From assembly GCA_050288085.1 (NCBI GenBank), contig JBNKDD010000008.1, forward strand, positions 1-49,693: 49,693 nt of DNA, in the 5' to 3' direction. The DNA is from JBNKDD01 sp050288085. Lineage in GTDB: Bacteria > Chloroflexota > Anaerolineae > Aggregatilineales > UBA3940. Positions 17,085-25,843 of the stretch are shown piece by piece. A program made the translations under genes and the position numbers. The notes beneath the pieces were generated by a model. That model was not told the DNA's origin and ran no database searches. It saw only the letters and a list, made by a program, of their open reading frames with translations. How positions within the stretch are numbered: position 1 is the first letter of the stretch; each line of letters opens with the position of its first letter.

Positions 17085-18557
17085 TCAGGGCGTGTCCGGG
17101 ATAATCACCCCAAAGGTGAAGATGGGCTGTGGGTGCTGCTGTGCTGATGCTGGAGTCTTGGTTGGCTCAAACGGTGGGAAGGTTGGTGCAACCCCACCTC
17201 CACTGCTGGGAGCACGTGTCGCAGCAGGCCGACCACCTGACGACTCCGGGAAGATCGCCGTAGCCGTGTTTAACGGGGTTGCCGTCGCAGCAGGTTCAGC
17301 CGTATAGGGCGTTACCGGTGTGTAGGTCGGCCAGGCAGTGTAGGTCGGCCACTCGGATGGGGTGGGAAACAGGGTCGGCCATACATAAGGAATGGTAGAA
17401 TCTGGCGACTCGCCGACCGGGGCAGCGGGTGTGCTCTGAGGTATTTCCTGAACCACCATCTGCACTTCCGTTGGTGTAGGGATATTCTGGCTGGCCCGCC
17501 AGTTGGCATAGGCTGTCAGTGCCGGAAGGCTCAATAAGACCCCCAGTGTTCCACAGAAAAACACCACCAGAACTGCAATACTGGCCTGTAACCAGAGCGG
17601 GGATTGATTCCATGCCTGTAAGGGTGGGGACGGTGTTGATGGGTAGGTGGATAGATAGGTTGATGCTGCCCGTGCCTGTTGGCGCTCCGATATCCGCGTT
17701 ATCGGGGCGGCATATCTCCGCCCTTTCAATGTATATTCGTTGCCGAATATCGATGTCTGGAACGTGCGCAAGAACGCGCCCACACTCGGCAGGCGATCTT
17801 CAGGGGCTTTAGTTAGTGCCGCCTGGATCACCGCTTCGAGTGATTCCGGGATATCGGGCCTGATGTCCCTGATCGGCGGGACCGGTTGGCGGGTATGCAG
17901 CCAGACATATTGAAGGGGTGTCTCGGCAATAAACGGGGGCTGCCCGGCCAATGCTTCGAAGACAGCAATCCCCAGTGAATAAACATCAGAAGAGGGGGAA
18001 ACGTAACCGGTCACAGCCACTTCTGGAGCCATGTAGACCGGATCGCCAATCAGGTAGATTTGCCCTTCATGGATGGGAACAGGAGTCATCCCAAATATCC
18101 CCAATCCCGCAACCTGGATCGACCCGTCATCGGCGATCATCATATCGGCCAGACTCAGATTACCATGAACAAACCCCCGTTGATGAGCATAATCCAGCGC
18201 TGGGGCGACCTGGTTGAACATCGCCAGCACGTCAGACAGGCTCATCACGCCGACCTGCTGAAGCCAGCCCGCCAGTGAACCGTGCTGCAAATAAGGATTA
18301 ATCAGGTAGGGGTTGCGGTGGTACAGCCCATAGTCCAGGATAGGCAGGATATGAGGGTGTTGGAGGGCTGAGACTGCTCGCGCCGACTCCAAAAAATGCC
18401 GTGTGAACCCCGGCTGTTCAGATAGTTCTTCCGAGAACAGCGCCAGGGCTACCGGCTGGCCGGACGGCAGATGGTACGCCAGGTAATCAACGGTATGAAT
18501 ACCCTGCCGGAGCCGAGATTCCAGCACATATGGGCCTATAGTATAGTCGTCGGACAT
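17085..18557 (-). CDS. Membrane-anchored pseudokinase of the Ser/Thr kinase fold
   Basis: A 490-residue protein with a kinase fold (about 8-270) whose catalytic residues are gone: VAxK reads VALA (Ala39 for Lys), HRD reads HGN (Asn133 for Asp), the following Asn is Asp138, and DFG reads GLG (151-153). The Gly-rich loop is also lost. Structural motifs such as LQHPHILP, YMAPE and SDVYSLG are kept, so this looks like selection for a non-catalytic fold. One membrane helix at about 325-350 and a Pro/Thr/Ser-rich outer tail follow. ATG 18557 is chosen over GTG 18560 because AAGGA lies 6 bases upstream. It is probably a regulatory partner of the active kinases in this window (inference). Confidence 0.85.
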   Translation of the reverse strand: MSDDYTIGPYVLESRLRQGIHTVDYLAYHLPSGQPVALALFSEELSEQPGFTRHFLESARAVSALQHPHILPILDYGLYHRNPYLINPYLQHGSLAGWLQQVGVMSLSDVLAMFNQVAPALDYAHQRGFVHGNLSLADMMIADDGSIQVAGLGIFGMTPVPIHEGQIYLIGDPVYMAPEVAVTGYVSPSSDVYSLGIAVFEALAGQPPFIAETPLQYVWLHTRQPVPPIRDIRPDIPESLEAVIQAALTKAPEDRLPSVGAFLRTFQTSIFGNEYTLKGRRYAAPITRISERQQARAASTYLSTYPSTPSPPLQAWNQSPLWLQASIAVLVVFFCGTLGVLLSLPALTAYANWRASQNIPTPTEVQMVVQEIPQSTPAAPVGESPDSTIPYVWPTLFPTPSEWPTYTAWPTYTPVTPYTAEPAATATPLNTATAIFPESSGGRPAATRAPSSGGGVAPTFPPFEPTKTPASAQQHPQPIFTFGVIIPDTP

Positions 18558-18626
18558 CACCGATCCTTCCTCCGCTATCCTACCACACCCGGCAACAGGC
18601 TACAATCTTTAGTCCGCCCGGTCACC

Positions 18627-18696
18627 GGTGATGCCCGGTTTAAAGGGTCAAGATCAGATCCCTCCATCCCGTGCGAAACGGGCAACGGGCATCACC
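18627..18696 (-). repeat. 11-bp inverted repeat upstream of the pseudokinase gene
   Basis: GGTGATGCCCG (18627-18637) and CGGGCATCACC (18686-18696) are perfect complements 48 bases apart, with a second overlapping pair (GCCCGGTTT and AAACGGGC) inside. They lie between the terminator of the large TPR gene and the pseudokinase start. Confidence 0.4.
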
Positions 18697-18716
18697 CAGA
18701 GATAATCCGCCCAAAG

Positions 18717-18739
18717 AAAAAACCCGGCAATTTGCCGGG
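18717..18739 (-). terminator. Intrinsic terminator of the membrane TPR gene
   Basis: Read on the minus strand, CCCGGCAAATTGCCGGG is followed by six T residues (A-run at 18717-18722 on the plus strand). It starts 26 bases after the stop codon of the gene at 18765-21272. Confidence 0.85.
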
Positions 18740-18764
18740 CCATTCCTTTTTAATTATGCGGCGA

Positions 18765-21272
18765 TTACCGCAATTTGGCAAGATGAGCACGGGCGTCGCT
18801 GCTAAATGGTTCTTCATCCGGGTAGGTATCCAGGAACTTTTCCAGGTCAGCGATGGCTTTGTCAGTCTCGCCCATAGCTTCGTAGGTTACCCCACGACCG
18901 TAGTATGAGAAGTCCGTACCTAACTGGATCGCCAGGTTAAAATCGGTCAGGGCTTTATCGTATTCTCCCAGCTTGTAGTAAATCCAACCGCGTGTATCGA
19001 TATAGTCGCCATCGGTGCCGGATATCAGGCTCAGGGCTGTTGTTACGTCTTCCAATGCCAGATCGAGATCGCCGTCAGATACGACCAGGGAAAAAGCCCG
19101 ATTATTATAGGCAGGGGCATATTCCGGATCGAGTTCGATCACCTCTCCATAATCGCTGATCGCCGCCTGATAATCTTGCAGTTCTCCGTAGGCATTCCCA
19201 CGATGATAATAACCATCTGGATCAGTCGGCTCCATTTCGATATAGCGTGTATAATCATCGACTGCCTCTTGATAGTTGCCCAGACGAGCATGAGCAAGTC
19301 CCCGGTTATGATAAGCAGCAGCATAATCCGGGTCGAGTTTAATGGCCTGGGTATAGTCATCAATGGCAGCTTCGTAATCCTGTAACCGGTAGTAGGTAAA
19401 TGCTCGCCAGAAGTAGGCACGAGTATATTCGTAGTCCATTATGATTGCCCGTGAAAATTCATCCACGGCTTCTTCATACGACTCCAATGCCAAATAAGAA
19501 CGTCCAAGATAGTAGTATGCCTCAGCAAAATCTACGTCGATTTCAATTACCCGGTTGAAATCGGCGATAGCAGCCTGATAGTTTTCCAATTCATAGTAGG
19601 CCAGGCCGCGCTCCCAATAGGCTTCAACATACTCCGGTGAAAGCGCAATCGCCCGGTTGCAGTCAGAGATGGCGGCCTGATAGTTACCCAGCGCCGACTG
19701 AGTCCTGGCACGATAGTAAAAGGCGCTGGAGTCATAGGCATACATCTGGATCGCTTGATTTAAATCCTCAAGCGAATTCTCATACTGTTCCAGTTCATAG
19801 AACACCTGGCCCCGTGTGTAGTACGAGAAGCTAGACGTACTATCTAACCATAACGCCTGGTTCAGGTCCTCAAGCGCCGCTTCGTAGTTTTCCAGTTCCT
19901 TGTGGGTCAGACCACGCAGTTCGTAAACACCATTCAGGAAGGAGTCGAGTTCTATGGCACGATCCAGGTCACTCAGGGCTGCCTCATAATCTTCATCCAT
20001 GAATATATAGAGCAAGGCCCGGTTAAAATAGGCAAGGGCATATTCCGGGTCGAGTTCGATGGAGCGATTAAAGTCATCCAGTGCGGCTTCGCGATCCCCT
20101 AACGATACATAGAGGTAGCCCCGGTCGGCATAGAGCCCACTGTCATCAGGGAGAAGATTAACAGCCCGGTTGAAGTCGCCAACAGCCGCCTGATAATCTT
20201 CCAGGTATTGGTGATTGATAGCCCGGTAATAGTAACCATAGGCATTGTCGGGTTTCAGTTCGAGGGTGGTATCAAGGTCTTTTACGGCGACAGCGTAGTT
20301 TTTTAGATTATAATACACCCGCCCACGATAAAAATAGGGCAGGTAGTTTTCCGGGTCCGACTGGATGATCCGATTAAAATCGCTTATGGCACTTTGCAGC
20401 TGCCCGTTGTATTGGTATGCTAACCCGCGATAATAATACAGGGTCGGCTGTCCCAACTCCTCTGCACGCTCACCGGCTGGATACTGGATCGCATAATTGA
20501 AAACATTAATCGCATCGGCCTGCCACCCAACATAGCTTGCCATCCACCCAAGTGTTACCAGTTTCAGGTAGTCTTGCTCATCACCATTGTCTTGCTGTAT
20601 CCGGGCATTAAAAGTCGGTGGGCGGATGAGCATAACCTGTCGCTGTCCTGACGGTGTTAGCTCGGCATAGTTGTAAAGCACATCTTCATAATGCACTTCG
20701 AAATCGGTTGATCGCCCTGTTCCCCAGATTAGTATCTTAGCCCTGAATTCCGCACCGGCATCAATTGCTGATTGGGTATCGGTTGGGGTTACACCTTGCA
20801 AATGTTCCAACCGGATATTCCGCCCAAAATCCCCGGCATCTAATAGTTCTTCTATCATATGGATCATCCGAGCAGAGGCGGACTTCCCGTCGGGTCCACT
20901 GAAATCCGTCACAATAATCAGGACTTCATCATCTTCTGCAACAGGAAAAGGCAGTGGCGTGGCAGTGATGGTGGGCGTGACGGTCGGAGTTGGCGATGAG
21001 GTAGGTGAAGGGGAGGCCGTCACTGTCGGCGACGGGGTCAAAGACGGCGTGGCCGTCTGGGTTTCGACTTCGGCAATTTCCTGGGTGGGTGTTTGTTCGG
21101 CCTTGAAAAGCTGTCCGAAGGCCACTGTCCCGCCTACCAGAAGGCAAAGCCCCCCGATAAGCCCTAACACGACTATCACCCCACCGATGATCAGAAAGGG
21201 GAGAGCCCGGTTTTTTTGTGGGGGCGAGTCATTATCAAGAGAACCATCCACAGGTTCCCGACCTTCGTCCAT
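18765..21272 (-). CDS. Membrane-anchored large TPR protein with alpha/beta N-terminal outer domain
   Basis: An 835-residue protein: short cytoplasmic N-terminus, one membrane helix at about 24-53, a long Thr/Pro/Ser stalk (about 58-108), an alpha/beta domain at about 113-225, then about 16 canonical 34-residue TPR units to the C-terminus (repeated A...YYRG.......Y..A..D...AI.LDP). The alpha/beta part (VLIIVTDFSG..., then AKILIWGTG) recalls TolB-N or CsgG-like folds, but this is only a resemblance. The protein should face outward and act as an interaction scaffold. AGGAG sits 6 bases before ATG 21272. It has its own promoter, divergent from the ABC-F gene, and an intrinsic terminator. Confidence 0.85.
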   Translation of the reverse strand: MDEGREPVDGSLDNDSPPQKNRALPFLIIGGVIVVLGLIGGLCLLVGGTVAFGQLFKAEQTPTQEIAEVETQTATPSLTPSPTVTASPSPTSSPTPTVTPTITATPLPFPVAEDDEVLIIVTDFSGPDGKSASARMIHMIEELLDAGDFGRNIRLEHLQGVTPTDTQSAIDAGAEFRAKILIWGTGRSTDFEVHYEDVLYNYAELTPSGQRQVMLIRPPTFNARIQQDNGDEQDYLKLVTLGWMASYVGWQADAINVFNYAIQYPAGERAEELGQPTLYYYRGLAYQYNGQLQSAISDFNRIIQSDPENYLPYFYRGRVYYNLKNYAVAVKDLDTTLELKPDNAYGYYYRAINHQYLEDYQAAVGDFNRAVNLLPDDSGLYADRGYLYVSLGDREAALDDFNRSIELDPEYALAYFNRALLYIFMDEDYEAALSDLDRAIELDSFLNGVYELRGLTHKELENYEAALEDLNQALWLDSTSSFSYYTRGQVFYELEQYENSLEDLNQAIQMYAYDSSAFYYRARTQSALGNYQAAISDCNRAIALSPEYVEAYWERGLAYYELENYQAAIADFNRVIEIDVDFAEAYYYLGRSYLALESYEEAVDEFSRAIIMDYEYTRAYFWRAFTYYRLQDYEAAIDDYTQAIKLDPDYAAAYHNRGLAHARLGNYQEAVDDYTRYIEMEPTDPDGYYHRGNAYGELQDYQAAISDYGEVIELDPEYAPAYNNRAFSLVVSDGDLDLALEDVTTALSLISGTDGDYIDTRGWIYYKLGEYDKALTDFNLAIQLGTDFSYYGRGVTYEAMGETDKAIADLEKFLDTYPDEEPFSSDARAHLAKLR

Positions 21273-21286
21273 AATATACTCCTGAG

Positions 21287-21299
21287 GGGGTATTACCCC
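21287..21299. repeat. Small palindrome in the leader of the TPR gene
   Basis: GGGG-TATTA-CCCC lies between the minus-strand candidate promoter and the ribosome binding site of the large TPR gene. It could be an operator or leader hairpin. Confidence 0.3.
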
Positions 21300-21332
21300 A
21301 GATGATAATTATCCTGATTGCCCCTCGCCAAT

Positions 21333-21341
21333 AGTATATCA
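21333..21341 (-). promoter_or_regulatory. Candidate extended -10 promoter of the large TPR gene
   Basis: On the minus strand TGA followed by TATACT (TGnTATACT) lies about 60 bases before the start codon. It is divergent from the promoter at 21421. Confidence 0.4.
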
Positions 21342-21420
21342 TAGTTTCTCCACTACCAGCCCTACCCCTATCAGAGATTTCGATCTGCCTGGAAGTTTTT
21401 CGGCTACAGTGTCTTGAAAT

Positions 21421-21429
21421 TGCTATAAT
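21421..21429 (+). promoter_or_regulatory. Extended -10 promoter of the ABC-F / kptA operon
   Basis: TGC followed by a perfect TATAAT (21424-21429) gives a consensus extended -10, 37 bases before the ABC-F start. The -35 region is poor, as is common for extended -10 promoters. Confidence 0.6.
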
Positions 21430-21466
21430 TGCCAGGAAATAAGAGTACCCTCATTAAGGATACAGT

Positions 21467-23389
21467 ATGGCAGTCATTCAGGGGCACAATCTTGCCAGGT
21501 CATTTGGCATAGACGATATTTTTGACAGCGTCTCGGTGAGCATCGCGAAAGACGCACGGATCGCGTTAGTCGGGCCAAACGGCACCGGCAAGACCACATT
21601 GCTTAATTTGCTGGCGAAACGCGATACGCCCACCGAGGGAACGGTTACCCATGCCCGGAACTTAAGTATTGGGTTTTTACCACAGGAAGCGGAGCTTGCC
21701 CTTGAAGGCGAGCATACGCTGTGGGATGAGATGCTAACCGCGTTCGCCGATCTGCTGGCCTTAGAAGATCAATTAATCGAGATGGCTGAACAACTGGCCC
21801 AAACATCGGGTGATGATGATCTGCTCAAGGCTTATGGGGAAGCACAGAATCGGTTTGAGCAAGCGGGGGGATACGAATACACCACCCTGATTAAACGGGT
21901 GCTGGGCGGATTGGGCTTCGATGAGATCGATTTTCAACGGCCTATCACACAGTTATCAGGTGGTCAGAAAACCCGTGCATTGCTGGCCCGCCTGCTGCTT
22001 GAAATTCCTGACCTGTTGATCCTCGATGAGCCGACCAATCACCTGGACATCAAGGCTATCGAGTGGCTCGAAAAATGGCTGACCAGTTTTTCAGGCGCAC
22101 TGCTGATCGTTTCCCATGACCGGTTTTTTATGGACAGCGTGGTTAACCATGTCTGGGAGTTGATCTTCGGGCAGTTGGAGGAATATCGCGGGAACTACAG
22201 CCACTATGTGACTCAACGTGAGGAGCGGCATACCCGGCTGGTAGCCGAGTATGAACGCCAGCAGGAGTACATCACAGAGACGGAAGAGTTCATCAAGCGC
22301 AATATCGCCGGGCAGAACACCCGGCAGGCCCAGGGGCGGCGTAAACGTCTGGAGCGGTTTATGCGGGATGAGGCCCTCGCCCGCCCGCGTGAGCAGCGCT
22401 TTATGCGGATCGACCTGGAAGCCCGCCGCCGTTCCGGTGATGAAGTGCTGCGGACTAAAAATCTGGTACTTGGCTATCATGATGACAAGGTACCGCTGTT
22501 CGCTGCACCGGATATCACCCTGATGCGCGGCGAATGTGCCGCCTTGATTGGCCCCAATGGGGCTGGAAAATCAACCTTTCTGAAAACCATCCTGGGGGAA
22601 TTGGAGCCGCTGTCAGGGCGGGTAGAGATCGGGGCAGGGGTTGAGATCGGCTATTTTGCCCAGGCTCACGAAGGCTTAGATCATGACAACTCGATCCTGG
22701 ATGAAATCCTATCGGTCAAGAATCTCCCGATCAGCGAAGCCCGGAAATATCTGGGTAGTTTTCTCTTTACCGGTGACGATGTGTTCAAGCCTATTTCAAC
22801 CCTGAGCGGTGGGGAACGGGGGCGGGTAGCCCTGGCAAAACTGGCCTTAAGCGGCGCAAATCTGCTGATCCTCGACGAGCCGACCAATCACCTAGATATC
22901 CCGTCTCAGGAGATTTTAGAGGCGGTGCTGGCCGATTTCAACGGCACTATCCTGTTAGTGTCTCACGACCGTTATCTGATACATAATCTCGCGACTCAGA
23001 TTTGGGCGCTCGACACACCGCGCAGCTCCGATCAGAGTCAGTTGGCAGTCTATGAGGGAACCTATAAAGAGTACGTCGCATGGCGTGAAAAGCAATCATC
23101 GGGAGGCAGTTCCCAGGCTCATCGACGTACTACCAAATCTGACAACAAATCGAACGGCGCTGCAAAATCTGGGATGACAAAGTATCAGCGCGAGAAACGG
23201 CTGGCCCAGGTGGAGGGAGAAATCCACACGCTGGAAACCGAATTGGAACAGGTTATCCAACAACTTGAGACTGCCAGCGCCGCCGGTTATGTCGATCAGG
23301 TAGCCGAACTCGGCGAACGCTATACACAGATTGAAGTATCTCTGGGTCAATTCATGGAAGAATGGGAGGCCCTTCTGGCGGAAGAATGA
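21467..23389 (+). CDS. ABC-F family ATPase (Uup/YheS-like translation or ribosome-associated factor)
   Basis: Soluble tandem ABC ATPase of 640 residues with no membrane domain. The first ATPase has GPNGTGKTT, LSGGQKTRAL and LLILDEPTNHLD; the second has GPNGAGKST, LSGGERGRVA and another LLILDEPTNHLD. The linker between them (about 225-320, charged helices with YERQQEYI and QGRRKRLER) matches the P-site tRNA interaction motif position of ABC-F proteins. A C-terminal charged coiled coil of about 90 residues resembles Uup-type tails. Such proteins act on ribosomes, some giving antibiotic resistance, others helping with stalled peptides; the exact class is uncertain. AAGGA precedes ATG 21467. The kptA gene begins 1 base after its stop. 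Confidence 0.9.
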   Translation: MAVIQGHNLARSFGIDDIFDSVSVSIAKDARIALVGPNGTGKTTLLNLLAKRDTPTEGTVTHARNLSIGFLPQEAELALEGEHTLWDEMLTAFADLLALEDQLIEMAEQLAQTSGDDDLLKAYGEAQNRFEQAGGYEYTTLIKRVLGGLGFDEIDFQRPITQLSGGQKTRALLARLLLEIPDLLILDEPTNHLDIKAIEWLEKWLTSFSGALLIVSHDRFFMDSVVNHVWELIFGQLEEYRGNYSHYVTQREERHTRLVAEYERQQEYITETEEFIKRNIAGQNTRQAQGRRKRLERFMRDEALARPREQRFMRIDLEARRRSGDEVLRTKNLVLGYHDDKVPLFAAPDITLMRGECAALIGPNGAGKSTFLKTILGELEPLSGRVEIGAGVEIGYFAQAHEGLDHDNSILDEILSVKNLPISEARKYLGSFLFTGDDVFKPISTLSGGERGRVALAKLALSGANLLILDEPTNHLDIPSQEILEAVLADFNGTILLVSHDRYLIHNLATQIWALDTPRSSDQSQLAVYEGTYKEYVAWREKQSSGGSSQAHRRTTKSDNKSNGAAKSGMTKYQREKRLAQVEGEIHTLETELEQVIQQLETASAAGYVDQVAELGERYTQIEVSLGQFMEEWEALLAEE

Positions 23390-23390
23390 T

Positions 23391-23951
23391 ATGTCATCTG
23401 AATATGATTGGTCTAAATTGAGTAAAACTATCGCTCACGCCCTGCGTCACGACCCCTGGGATTATGGACTCGAACCTGACAGCCAGGGCTGGGTGCCGGT
23501 TGATGAACTGCTCGATGCCCTGCGAACAAGGCGGGACGCATGGCGTCATTTGACCGAAGATGATCTGATCGAGATGATCGACAGTTCAGAGAAAAAACGC
23601 TACGAGATCAGCGGGGGGAAGATCAGGGCTTACTACGGGCATTCCCTCTCTGAGAAAATCGAAAAGGTCGCCGCCATCCCGCCGGATATTCTCTATCATG
23701 GCACAAACAAGAATGCCCTATCCATCATTCTGGAAGAAGGGCTGAAGCCGATGGATCGCCAGTATGTTCACCTCTCGGTTGATCGAAAAACAGCCCAACA
23801 GGTTGGCAGCCGTAAACGCCAATCGGAAACCGTCATTTTGAGTATACAGGCCCTTCAGGCCCACCAACAGGGTATTACATTCTACAAGGGGCACGAAGGC
23901 ATCTGGCTGGCGGATGACATTCCAACTGAATTCATCCAGGTCGAGGAATGA
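23391..23951 (+). CDS. kptA: RNA 2'-phosphotransferase (KptA/Tpt1 family)
   Basis: A 186-residue protein of the KptA/Tpt1 family, which uses NAD+ to remove an internal 2'-phosphate from RNA, giving ADP-ribose 1'',2''-cyclic phosphate. It follows the family closely: SKTIAHALRHDP near the start, GWVPVDELL, RYEI...IRA.YGHS, ILYHGT, the VHLS motif and IWLADDIP. The length is typical. In yeast the enzyme completes tRNA splicing; bacteria lack that pathway and the natural RNA substrate is not established. ATG 23391 follows the ABC-F stop by 1 base, so the two are translationally linked, hinting at a shared RNA or translation context (inference). Confidence 0.9.
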   Translation: MSSEYDWSKLSKTIAHALRHDPWDYGLEPDSQGWVPVDELLDALRTRRDAWRHLTEDDLIEMIDSSEKKRYEISGGKIRAYYGHSLSEKIEKVAAIPPDILYHGTNKNALSIILEEGLKPMDRQYVHLSVDRKTAQQVGSRKRQSETVILSIQALQAHQQGITFYKGHEGIWLADDIPTEFIQVEE

Positions 23952-24053
23952 TCAGGCCAGGCAAAAGGCTCCCTATTAACTTGCATCCCCTATCATAGTG
24001 GGGCAAACTATTCACGTCGCATCCGCCAGCGTTTCAGAGGAGAGAGGATCTGC

Positions 24054-25772
24054 ATGTCACAAGAAAGCCACGAATTAAGTGGGCAGAAGATTGGACAATA
24101 CACCGTAGGCGAGTTGATCGGACAAGGTGGCATGGCAACCGTCTACAAGGCTCACCAAGAGTCGATCGGACGTACGGTGGCAATCAAAGTGATGCCCCCC
24201 CAATTTATGAGCGATCCGAGCTTCCTGGAACGCTTCAAGCGAGAAGTGGAAGTCATTGCTAAATTACAGCACCCTCATATCCTGCCGGTATATGACTATG
24301 GTGACTATCGTGGCCGCCCCTATATCGTGATGGCCTATCTGGAAGGCGGTACTCTCAGCGAGCGTGTCAAGCAGGGAGCTATGCCACTGGATGAAATTGT
24401 CCGGATAGTCAAACAGGTTGCGGATGCCCTGGATTTTGCACATGGCGAAGGGATTATCCACCGCGATTTTAAGCCCAGCAACGTACTGCTTGATAAACAC
24501 GGCAATGCCTACCTGGCCGACTTTGGGATCGCCAAGGTCAATGAAGCGACGGTGCAATTGACCGGGAGCGGGATTGTCGGTACGCCTGCCTATATGGCCC
24601 CGGAAATGGCCGATGCAGGCGAGGTCAGCCCGGTGGTTGACGTGTATGCACTCGGCGTGACCATGTATGAAATGCTGACCGGAAAATATCCCTTTGAGGC
24701 AGAAACCCCTCTCCGGGTGATGATGGCTCATGCGACCTCTCCAATCCCCGATGTGAGGGAAGCCCGGCCCGATTTGCCGGTGGGCGTGACGAAAGTTGTT
24801 CAGCGAGCCATGGCAAAAGACCCGATGGATCGCTACCAATCAGCCGGAGATCTGGCAAAGGCGTTGGAGGGAGCCGCCAGTGGCAGCCCACTTTCTGAGA
24901 CCATGATAGAAAAGAGTCTGGGTGCAACGGCACTTGACGTAGCCCCCGCTGATTCTTCCTGGAAAATGCCTTCTCCATCTGCTACCCGCTCCCAGGTACC
25001 CGATCCGCTTGCCAGCCCTACTCCGGTCGAAGAGCGAACCGGGCCGCGTTGGGGCTTGATTATCGGAATCTCGGCAGTGGTGCTTGGGCTGTGCTGTGGC
25101 GGTGGGGCAGCATTTGTCTATGGTACCGGAATGCTCGCAGCTAACGATGAACCGACTGAAGCCGCCGAAGAGACCTCTCTGCCACCAAATGATGACCCGG
25201 AGGAAACCTCGATCCCGGACACCGAAGTCCCAGAACCAACACCTACCTTGGCTGAAACACCGCTGCCACCGGGTGTGATGGTTGAAAACCGGGCAAATAC
25301 CGCGATCTGCGAGATTTACATTGCTCCCCATGAGGATACAGAATGGGGAGATAACCATCTCGACCAACCACGGCTTAAACCAGGAAACAGTTACCGGGTT
25401 CCGGATATCCCGCCGGGGCAATACGACTTCATGGCGTTAGATTGCCGGGACGATGTATACGACTTGCATTATGGTATAACAACTGACGGTCAGGGAGATT
25501 ACACCTGGGTATTGGAACCGGCTGACGGCGAGATACTCGTCATCAACGGGACCAACCTGGATATCTGCGAGGTCTATATTTCTCATGCCGAGGACGATTA
25601 CTGGGGCGTCAGTCGCCTGGATGATGAAGAAGTGATTGTACCAAATGGCAGCTTTACGATCCCTGATATTCCCATTGGTGTATACGATCTCAAGGCCATT
25701 GGCTGTGATGATGTCGAATATGAAAAATTGAACATTGACCTGTCGGATGTATATTCCTGGACGGTTCAATAA
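24054..25772 (+). CDS. Membrane-anchored Ser/Thr protein kinase with two tandem Cys-containing outer repeats
   Basis: Eukaryotic-type Ser/Thr kinase of 572 residues. The catalytic domain (about 15-275) has GQGGMATVY, Lys45, HRDFKPSN (Asp138), DFG (Asp156) and MAPE, all intact. A linker leads to a membrane helix at about 333-356 and a Pro/Glu/Thr stalk. The outer part is a duplicated domain of about 80 residues (about 407-486 and 492-570). Each copy has the pattern N....ICE.YI......WG, then P.G...DIP.G.YD..A..C, so two Cys per copy. This sensor is unlike the PASTA domains of PknB/PrkC. GAGAGAGG upstream supports ATG 24054. The kinase core is a close paralogue of that at 2273. Confidence 0.9.
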   Translation: MSQESHELSGQKIGQYTVGELIGQGGMATVYKAHQESIGRTVAIKVMPPQFMSDPSFLERFKREVEVIAKLQHPHILPVYDYGDYRGRPYIVMAYLEGGTLSERVKQGAMPLDEIVRIVKQVADALDFAHGEGIIHRDFKPSNVLLDKHGNAYLADFGIAKVNEATVQLTGSGIVGTPAYMAPEMADAGEVSPVVDVYALGVTMYEMLTGKYPFEAETPLRVMMAHATSPIPDVREARPDLPVGVTKVVQRAMAKDPMDRYQSAGDLAKALEGAASGSPLSETMIEKSLGATALDVAPADSSWKMPSPSATRSQVPDPLASPTPVEERTGPRWGLIIGISAVVLGLCCGGGAAFVYGTGMLAANDEPTEAAEETSLPPNDDPEETSIPDTEVPEPTPTLAETPLPPGVMVENRANTAICEIYIAPHEDTEWGDNHLDQPRLKPGNSYRVPDIPPGQYDFMALDCRDDVYDLHYGITTDGQGDYTWVLEPADGEILVINGTNLDICEVYISHAEDDYWGVSRLDDEEVIVPNGSFTIPDIPIGVYDLKAIGCDDVEYEKLNIDLSDVYSWTVQ

Positions 25773-25843
25773 GCCTATATTTTTATCCACAAGAGGGTTT
25801 GTTCATCTATTGAATTCCCGATCAACATCTCGACGGAGCAAAT

